The notes under the pieces: model-generated
What the model saw: only the letters and a program-made list of their open reading frames with translations
What the model was told of the DNA's origin: nothing
Databases searched by the model: none
Shown: piece after piece, positions 1 through 5,105 of the stretch
Numbering within the stretch: the stretch's first letter is position 1
Layout: every line of letters begins with the position of its first letter
Assembly (NCBI GenBank): GCA_045632485.1
Contig: JAZQWT010000114.1
Span: 1-6,488, forward strand
Reading direction: 5' to 3'
Origin: SIG575 sp045632485
GTDB lineage: Bacteria > Bacillota > Clostridia > Oscillospirales > Acutalibacteraceae
Length of the DNA stretch: 6,488 bases
Made by a program: the position numbers and the translations under genes

Positions 1-182
1 CATGGAGTTATAATAACGCAAAGAACACAGAAATAGCTCTTTACACAAAACTCTATGACCTTGGTTTTGAAGATGAGAAACCCTTTAACAAATATGAACT
101 CAACGGAAAAATTACTCCTATCTTCAAGAAATTGAGCGACATTATGCTTGAACTTTACGGTGCAAGAGATTATTATTCATAA
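1..182 (+). CDS. C-terminal fragment of an unrecognised protein (5' end outside window)
   Basis: The only plus-strand frame open from the left edge has its first whole codon at position 3 and runs 59 codons to a TAA at 180-182. The other two plus frames stop within the first 40 bases. The visible tail is mostly polar and charged, with aromatic residues and no obvious membrane segment. It reads like a helical soluble domain and ends in GARDYYS. I recognise no family motif and give no function. A strong rho-independent terminator begins 18 bases after the stop, which supports this being the true end of a gene. The gene converges on the membrane-protein gene to its right. The start, length and domain content cannot be known from this window. 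Confidence 0.6.
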   Translation, partial: WSYNNAKNTEIALYTKLYDLGFEDEKPFNKYELNGKITPIFKKLSDIMLELYGARDYYS

Positions 183-200
183 AAGTAAACAGACAAAGTA

Positions 201-228
201 AAACCTCCGACTATGTCGGAGGTTTTTT
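201..228. terminator. Bidirectional rho-independent terminator between convergent genes
   Basis: A perfect 11-bp inverted repeat (AAACCTCCGAC at 201-211, GTCGGAGGTTT at 215-225) encloses a 3-base TAT loop. On the plus strand the stem is followed by a T-run at 223-228. On the minus strand the A-run at 200-203 reads as TTTT. It lies 18 bases past the plus-strand stop at 182 and 16 bases past the minus-strand stop at 242, so it can end both transcripts. The plus direction looks stronger. Confidence 0.9.
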
Positions 229-241
229 GTTGTAATTCAAC

Positions 242-1693
242 TTATTTTTTTAAGCAGTACTTTTTGAAAGGTATATAAATAATTGCTATCAAAGCTGAAG
301 CCACAAGCATAAGGGGAACTGTGATGTCTGTTTTTATGTTAAGGATTCCGATGTTGTCAAAGAAGAAATACACAATGAAGCACATTGCAAGATATGAGGG
401 AAGAGTGATTTTTGCAAAATCCACAGGCGACATATCAAATGCATTTGAATCCTTTTTCAGTATATTTCCGCCCATTACTTTAATCATAAATAAGCCGAAG
501 ACTACTGCAAGTACAACAGTAAGTATCGTACCCAGCGGCTCATCGTCAGAAAGCACATTTGTGTGCACAAGGAGACGTGCAAATCTGATGCCGATTGCTC
601 TTGCAGGTGTTACACCAAGGATGAAAACCGTCAGGATAAAATTGAAACCGAAATTAATCTGTTTGTGAGAAATAATCGGTGACATATCACAGTCACCGCA
701 CTCTGTATTTTTTTCTGCTGTGAGAGCCAGGAATGCCATAATAAACAGACCGATGAAAAATCCTGTGCCGAATTCCCACACACCCCATGATGCAAATTTT
801 CTGAAAAGTGCAGAGAATTCAACGCCTTGAAAAAAGCCTGAATTGAAGTGACTTGAAACAAGGGGAGTAAGAACAGTTGTTGTAATTGCTGTGAGTGCAT
901 TGAGGATAAGTGAGCCGAAGCAGGTGTATTTGTCCTTACGGAAAAAGAGTGCGTATCCTGAAAGCACAAAAACAGCAAGTGCATCGGAAATATGCTCAAT
1001 GCTCATATAGTAGTTTTCAAAAAAAGGAATATCCTGAGCCCAGCCTCTGTTGAGAAAATGACTCATATATGCTGCCATAGGGCTTGAAAATTCATGTCCG
1101 TATTCCTTAAGACCCATTGCTGCGTAAGCCACCTGGTCGGGGTTTATGAGTTGGATAATAAAATGAGAAACCGATGCTTTGAATATAGTCTGGGCTATCA
1201 TATAAACTGCAATGGCAATAATATAGTGCTTTATTTTATATTCCTTACCTGAAAAAAGTGATGTAAGGAAAAAGGCAAAAAGGGGAATCAGCGTGAAAGA
1301 CATAATCAGGAGAATTACAGCACCGCTGATATGGTCAATCGGTGCATAAACATCACCGTAAGGACCGATAAAAACCGGGTCAAGACCGTTTAACATTTCA
1401 CCGGAATAGGGCAGGTCACTCCACACAACACCTGCAAGCTGCTCAAGTACGGTTGCATAGCCTGTTACACCAAGACCCATCATAAGTCCGCCTAAAGGTA
1501 TCATTTCGTATTTCATACCCTTGCGGTTACCGTAAAAGTGATAGATGAGAAGCATAAACACAAGACCTACACTGTAAAGCCCCCATGATGAGCCAAAGCC
1601 ACCGTCACCTCTGCATCGCCACATAAATCCGCCGATAATTGCTCCAAGGATAACCGAAATTATCTTTGAGCCTGTACAAGTTTTGCTTTTCAT
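242..1693 (-). CDS. Polytopic membrane protein of unknown function, about 12 membrane segments
   Basis: A 483-residue protein I cannot assign to a named family. Hydrophobic stretches suggest about 12 transmembrane helices, roughly at residues 11-29, 35-54, 64-84, 122-147, 156-174, 233-252, 257-280, 304-325, 348-368, 388-407, 430-450 and 457-476. The lysine-rich N-terminus (MKSKTCTGSK) and C-terminus (KKYCLKK) both fit a cytoplasmic location, which agrees with an even helix number. Notable polar motifs sit in or beside helices: WRCRGDGGFG at residues 25-34, HFLNRGWAQD at 212-221, and an arginine-rich TPARAIGIRFARLL at 362-375. These could mark a substrate path or active site, but that is inference. 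The start is firm, because an AAGGAGGT site lies 7 bases upstream of the ATG. It follows the GNAT gene by 47 bp on the same strand, with no terminator or clear promoter between, so cotranscription is likely. A transporter or a membrane-bound enzyme are both possible. Confidence 0.9.
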   Translation of the reverse strand: MKSKTCTGSKIISVILGAIIGGFMWRCRGDGGFGSSWGLYSVGLVFMLLIYHFYGNRKGMKYEMIPLGGLMMGLGVTGYATVLEQLAGVVWSDLPYSGEMLNGLDPVFIGPYGDVYAPIDHISGAVILLIMSFTLIPLFAFFLTSLFSGKEYKIKHYIIAIAVYMIAQTIFKASVSHFIIQLINPDQVAYAAMGLKEYGHEFSSPMAAYMSHFLNRGWAQDIPFFENYYMSIEHISDALAVFVLSGYALFFRKDKYTCFGSLILNALTAITTTVLTPLVSSHFNSGFFQGVEFSALFRKFASWGVWEFGTGFFIGLFIMAFLALTAEKNTECGDCDMSPIISHKQINFGFNFILTVFILGVTPARAIGIRFARLLVHTNVLSDDEPLGTILTVVLAVVFGLFMIKVMGGNILKKDSNAFDMSPVDFAKITLPSYLAMCFIVYFFFDNIGILNIKTDITVPLMLVASALIAIIYIPFKKYCLKK

Positions 1694-1700
1694 TCAAGAA

Positions 1701-1708
1701 ACCTCCTT
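1701..1708 (-). promoter_or_regulatory. Ribosome binding site of the membrane-protein gene
   Basis: The minus strand reads AAGGAGGT, a near-perfect complement to the 16S 3' end, 7 bases before the ATG at 1693. It fixes that start. The AAGG half could pair with a CCTTAG segment just upstream (1719-1724), giving a 6-bp hairpin with one bulged base. Confidence 0.9.
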
Positions 1709-1740
1709 CAGAAAATTCCTAAGGTGTTAGTTTGCTTATT

Positions 1741-2901
1741 TTATATTGACCATAAGCTGTCAGTAAAACGTGTTGCACGACGGGGAAAAGCTCTGAAAAA
1801 ATCATCTGCATTATTTTTTAGTTCTGCACCGTCAATGTAAATCGCAGTTTCTGCTGTATGACCTTCACCTGCAAGTAAGAGCCTTGCTGCTGCGGGAGCT
1901 GTAAGTGAAATGTCGTAATCACCCTCTGTTGTCTGCGTGACCATAGCTTTTCCGTTTTCATATTCAACATTAAATATACCGTTGTTCTGAGGAAGTTCAT
2001 CAAGGCTGAGGATGCTGAATCTGCCGTATTTTTCAGGATATTTATTATTTTCAAGAAGTTTTTTCAGGTTGTATATTCTTCCTGCATAGCCTCCCTGATA
2101 TTCGTAATTTACATTGCTTATCCGATCAGCAAAACAGGCAAAAGGTGAACCCTGATACTGATTTCTCACAAGCAGAGTTTTCACAATGCATTCATAACCG
2201 CGTAAAAATCCAATAATTCCTTTAAGTGCATCAGGAGTGAGTGCGAATAATTCTTCACAAACGAGCTCATCGGGACGTTTTATTATGAAACGCACATATC
2301 CGTCTGCTTCGCCCTGAAAATCGCGGTGAATATATGTATAATCTGCATTTTCAATAGGATTTTCACAGAAATGCTTTCTGTCTTCTCTGATTGCTACAAG
2401 GTTTTCCTTGAACGCGCATTTGTTGTGAAGAACACACAGTTCTTCAAACTGTTCACCTGTATAAAGTTCTACGTTATTATTGTGTGGAATATTTTTAAGT
2501 TTATTGAAAGGAACTCTGATGGCAAAAGTACGATTAAGAGCCGCATAACCGAATTTCTCATAATATTCAATTGAGAACGGTGCAAGAAAACCTGCCACAA
2601 TATCCTTTTCAAGGGAGATTCTGCCGATTTTATCAAACATTGCTCTGACAGCACCAAGTGAACGGTATTCAGGCTGACTGCATATCCCGCTGAAAACGAG
2701 TGTATTTATCAGGCTTCCGCAGTAGTTACATTTGAAATCAAACAACTCCATACCTGCAACAAGTTTATTTTCCTGAAAAGCACCGAGAACAGGTACTTTA
2801 ACCTCTTTGTCTACTTCTTTATCAAATTTCCAGATAAATGATGCTGCAGATATTTTAAGGTAATCTACAGCCTCTTCAGGTTTTATCAATCTTATTTCCA
2901 T
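1741..2901 (-). CDS. Eis-like GNAT N-acetyltransferase with C-terminal SCP2-type domain
   Basis: A 386-residue soluble protein with the layout of the Eis/COG4552 family: an N-terminal GNAT domain (about 1-130), a second GNAT-like domain (about 140-285), and a C-terminal sterol-carrier-like domain (about 290-386). The acetyl-CoA binding segment is GICSQPEYRSLGAVRAMF at residues 72-89, with the R-x-x-G core at R80 and G83. The family-typical stretch PFSIEYYEKFGY spans 108-119. By position, Y119 matches the tyrosine that acts as general acid in mycobacterial Eis, and in that enzyme the C-terminal carboxylate acts as base. This protein ends in FTDSLWSI, close to the length expected for that arrangement. 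Members transfer acetyl from acetyl-CoA to amines; Eis modifies aminoglycosides at several positions, but the substrate here cannot be read from sequence. The ATG has GGGAG 7 bases upstream. The gene is divergent from the TetM-like gene and probably cotranscribed with the downstream membrane protein. Confidence 0.93.
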   Translation of the reverse strand: MEIRLIKPEEAVDYLKISAASFIWKFDKEVDKEVKVPVLGAFQENKLVAGMELFDFKCNYCGSLINTLVFSGICSQPEYRSLGAVRAMFDKIGRISLEKDIVAGFLAPFSIEYYEKFGYAALNRTFAIRVPFNKLKNIPHNNNVELYTGEQFEELCVLHNKCAFKENLVAIREDRKHFCENPIENADYTYIHRDFQGEADGYVRFIIKRPDELVCEELFALTPDALKGIIGFLRGYECIVKTLLVRNQYQGSPFACFADRISNVNYEYQGGYAGRIYNLKKLLENNKYPEKYGRFSILSLDELPQNNGIFNVEYENGKAMVTQTTEGDYDISLTAPAAARLLLAGEGHTAETAIYIDGAELKNNADDFFRAFPRRATRFTDSLWSI

Positions 2902-2908
2902 AACTGTT

Positions 2909-2913
2909 CTCCC
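2909..2913 (-). promoter_or_regulatory. Ribosome binding site of the GNAT gene
   Basis: The minus strand reads GGGAG (followed by A), 7 bases before the ATG at 2901. This is good spacing and supports that start. Confidence 0.8.
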
Positions 2914-2925
2914 AAATGTTTGTTA

Positions 2926-2961
2926 TTGATTTTATTATATCATTCTTTAAATAAAAATCAA
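2926..2961. repeat. Imperfect inverted repeat over the GNAT promoter, possible operator
   Basis: TTGATTTTATT (2926-2936) is mirrored by AATAAAAATCAA (2950-2961); the arms are complementary apart from one extra A. They are 13 bases apart centre-side, so the left arm overlaps the -10 and transcription start of the GNAT promoter and the right arm covers its -35. The placement is what a repressor site would have. The region is very AT-rich, though, so chance similarity is a real possibility. No regulator gene lies in the window. Confidence 0.35.
2934..2961 (-). promoter_or_regulatory. Sigma-A-type promoter for the GNAT-membrane protein pair
   Basis: On the minus strand, a perfect TATAAT -10 box (plus-strand 2934-2939) is preceded by TGA, giving an extended -10. 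TTGATT (2956-2961) serves as the -35 with a 16-base spacer. Transcription should begin near 2927, leaving a leader of about 25 bases with the ribosome site inside it. The promoter is embedded in an imperfect inverted repeat (2926-2961) that could be an operator. Confidence 0.75.
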
Positions 2962-2974
2962 ATAATATTTTGCG

Positions 2975-3003
2975 TTGAAAATTACAATGTGAAATGCTAT
3001 AAT
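2975..3003 (+). promoter_or_regulatory. Sigma-A-type promoter for the TetM-like gene
   Basis: TTGAAA (2975-2980) and a perfect TATAAT (2998-3003) are separated by 17 bases, and TGC precedes the -10, making an extended -10 box. The upstream 2950-2970 stretch is A/T-rich and could act as an UP element. Transcription should start near 3010, about 24 bases before the GTG start. This leaves no room for the long attenuator leader known from classical tet(M). The -35 lies 13 bases from the -35 of the opposing promoter. Confidence 0.85.
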
Positions 3004-3018
3004 GAGAAAAATGCTTTC

Positions 3019-3025
3019 AGGGAGG
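3019..3025 (+). promoter_or_regulatory. Ribosome binding site that sets the GTG start of the TetM-like gene
   Basis: AGGGAGG lies 8 bases upstream of the GTG at 3034. No comparable site precedes any upstream in-frame start codon. This site, together with the promoter at 2975-3003, decides the start. Confidence 0.9.
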
Positions 3026-3033
3026 AAAAGTCT

Positions 3034-5046
3034 GTGGCTGAAATTTTTCATAACATCGGAATACTTGCTCACGTAGACTCAGGAAAAACTACGCTCACAG
3101 AGCAACTTTTGTTTCTGACCGGTGCTATACGTAATGCAGGTAGTGTTGATTCGGGAACGACTGCAACCGATAGCCTTTCTGTTGAAAAACAGCGAGGTAT
3201 TTCAGTTCGCACTGCAACAGCTTCAACTGAGTGGCAAGGCACAACGATCAATATTATTGACACTCCCGGTCATATTGATTTTGCAGGTGAGGTTGAACGT
3301 GCACTTTCTGCTCTCGATTATGCGGTTGTTATTGTTTCAGCGGTTGAAGGAGTGCGTGCTCATACAGAAAATATTCTTAAATCACTTGACGCTGCCAAAT
3401 TGCCCGGACTTATTTTCATAAACAAGGTTGACAGAGCAGGTGCAGATGCTTCTAAGGTTTTAGGGGAACTTGAAGGTATATCTTCTCAGGCACATATTGT
3501 TCTGACAGATATTGAAAATGAGGGAACTGAAAATTGTTTGGTAACTGAAGTTGATGAAAAAACATTCTGTATCAGAGCTACAGAAAAACTTGCTGATATT
3601 TCTGATGAAGTTGCCGAATTATTTCTGGAAGATAAGGTACTGACAAAAAAAGAAGCCGATGAAATAATCCGCAGAGAGATTTCTGAATGCAGAGTTATGC
3701 CTGTTGTTTTCGGAAGTGCAAAATATTCGGTGGGCGTAAAAGAGCTTGCTGACATATTAGTGAAATATATGCCTGATTCTAAACGTAGAAAGACTTCTGA
3801 TTTATGCGGAATTATATTTAAAATTGAGCACGATAAGTCGTTAGGTAAAATTTCTCACATACGTCTTTTTGGCGGTGAAATTTCAAACAGAGATGAAATT
3901 GAATTGTTTGCTCCTGAAAAAAGTCTTATTACAGAATCTGATGCGATTGAAATCGAAGAAAGAAAATCAATCAGAGAAAAAGTATCACAGATTAAAAAAT
4001 TCTGCGGTGCTAAAAGCTCGGATATAGGAAAAGTGAGTGGCGGTGATGTTGCAGCTGTATGCGGACTTCCCTCTGCAAAGAATGGTTTTTATATCGGCAA
4101 ACCATTACACAGTGAAACAGCAAATCTTGTTAATCCTTTTTTGCGTGTAAAGGTAACACCTGCAGATTCTGATCCTCTGAAAGTACCCACGCTTGCTGCA
4201 GCTCTCAACGAATTGTCAGACGAAGAGCCGTATATGGATGCAAAGTGGGAAAACGGACAAAAGGAAATAACAATAAGTACAACAGGTAAAATTCAGCTTG
4301 AAGTCCTTTCAAATCTTCTTAAAGAAAGATATAATCTTTCTGCTGAATTTTCTCCTCCTACAGTTATATATAAAGAAACTCCGTCATCAGCAGGTATCGG
4401 ACATGCAAGTTATACTATGCCCAAGCCTTGCTGGGCTGTTGTTGATTTTAACATTGAACCGATGCCCAGAGGTTACGGTGTTTCATATCACGGAAAATTG
4501 CCGAACAATCAATGCTTTTATCGTTATCAGTCACACATCCGCACATCGTTTAACAGTTGTCTTGAACAAGGTCTTTACGGTTGGGAAGTAACAGACTTCA
4601 AGTGTACTCTTGTGGGTGGTGAACATCATACAATTCACACACATCCTCTTGATTTCTTTGTATGCACACCTATGGCGTTTATGAATGGTCTTTCTCAACT
4701 TGGCACAACTATCCTTGAACCGTTACTTAAAATCCGTGTTATTGCACCTGAAGATTTTTCGGGGAAAATTTTCTCTGAAATAATAAAAATGGGCGGAGAA
4801 TATGACAGTCCCGTTATCCGCTCGGGAATGGTTACCCTTGAGGCAATTGTTCCTGTTGCAACGTCGATGAATTTTCCTGAAAGATTAGCAGCACTTACAT
4901 CAGGCAAGGCTGTGCTTTCACAGAATTTTTATGGTTATCGTGAGTGTAATGATGGCTTGGAGCACATAAATCCGAGACGAGGAGTTAATCCTCTTGACCG
5001 CTCAAAATGGATTCTGTGGGCACGCGGAGCATATAACATAGAATAA
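3034..5046 (+). CDS. TetM/EF-G-like translational GTPase (ribosomal-protection family paralogue)
   Basis: A 670-residue cytosolic GTPase of the TetM/TetO/EF-G family; classical TetM has 639. Members bind the ribosomal A-site side and hydrolyse GTP. The G domain (about 1-250) has P-loop AHVDSGKT (12-19), switch I RGIS (54-57, serine where TetM and EF-G usually have threonine), DTPGH (76-80, with the catalytic-type His80), NKVD (130-133) and GSAK (227-230). Domain II is about 255-345, III 369-445 (QLEVLSNLLKERYN at 421-434), IV 446-562 and V 563-645, with a C-terminal tail. EQGLYGWEVTD (511-521) aligns with EQGLYGWNVTD of TetM. The loop III tip, YSPVS in TetM, aligns here to HTIHT (532-536), so the proline that intrudes on the tetracycline site is missing. 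I recall many clostridial chromosomal homologues with a similar tip and tail (GVNPLDR...ILWAR), often annotated as tetracycline resistance or simply translation-factor GTPase. Family is certain; actual drug protection is doubtful. The start is GTG at 3034, set by AGGGAGG and by the promoter. Confidence 0.95.
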   Translation: MAEIFHNIGILAHVDSGKTTLTEQLLFLTGAIRNAGSVDSGTTATDSLSVEKQRGISVRTATASTEWQGTTINIIDTPGHIDFAGEVERALSALDYAVVIVSAVEGVRAHTENILKSLDAAKLPGLIFINKVDRAGADASKVLGELEGISSQAHIVLTDIENEGTENCLVTEVDEKTFCIRATEKLADISDEVAELFLEDKVLTKKEADEIIRREISECRVMPVVFGSAKYSVGVKELADILVKYMPDSKRRKTSDLCGIIFKIEHDKSLGKISHIRLFGGEISNRDEIELFAPEKSLITESDAIEIEERKSIREKVSQIKKFCGAKSSDIGKVSGGDVAAVCGLPSAKNGFYIGKPLHSETANLVNPFLRVKVTPADSDPLKVPTLAAALNELSDEEPYMDAKWENGQKEITISTTGKIQLEVLSNLLKERYNLSAEFSPPTVIYKETPSSAGIGHASYTMPKPCWAVVDFNIEPMPRGYGVSYHGKLPNNQCFYRYQSHIRTSFNSCLEQGLYGWEVTDFKCTLVGGEHHTIHTHPLDFFVCTPMAFMNGLSQLGTTILEPLLKIRVIAPEDFSGKIFSEIIKMGGEYDSPVIRSGMVTLEAIVPVATSMNFPERLAALTSGKAVLSQNFYGYRECNDGLEHINPRRGVNPLDRSKWILWARGAYNIE

Positions 5047-5059
5047 ACAAGAAAAAATA

Positions 5060-5094
5060 TGACCGTAAGCATTTAATTTCAATGCTTACGGTCA
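5060..5094. terminator. Hairpin terminator shared by convergent genes
   Basis: A 13-bp perfect stem (GACCGTAAGCATT at 5061-5073 with AATGCTTACGGTC at 5081-5093) is extendable by one T-A pair and has a 7-base loop. On the minus strand it is followed by ATATTTTTTC, a usable U-run. On the plus strand it is followed only by AGTTTGTT, a weak one. It starts 14 bases after the GTPase stop (5046), and the minus-strand gene stops at 5106, 12 bases away. It should end both transcripts, more efficiently for the minus gene. Confidence 0.82.
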
Positions 5095-5105
5095 GTTTGT
5101 TATGC

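Noticed and set aside
321..668. Plus-strand reading frame of 115 codons inside the membrane-protein gene
   Set aside because: It is antisense to a well-supported gene with a clear ribosome site. Its low-complexity Ser/Thr/Ile composition is typical of a shadow frame.
2920..3033. TTG-started 38-residue N-terminal extension of the GTPase
   Set aside because: It has no ribosome site, overlaps both promoters, and would lie mostly upstream of the predicted transcript start. The GTG at 3034 has an ideal site.
3011..3076. Short 21-codon reading frame (ATG at 3011) overlapping the GTPase start, as a possible leader peptide
   Set aside because: Its ATG falls at the predicted transcript start with no ribosome site, and it runs out of frame into the GTPase coding region.
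3486..3755. Minus-strand reading frame opposite the GTPase G domain
   Set aside because: The serine-rich shadow product lies opposite conserved GTPase coding sequence and has no ribosome site I could see.
3034..5046. Calling the GTPase a tet(M)/tet(O)/tet(W) resistance gene or fusA
   Set aside because: Loop III lacks YSPVS and the leader has no attenuator, so a tet allele name is unsafe. Domain IV and the EQGLYGW block are TetM-like rather than EF-G-like, so fusA is also wrong.
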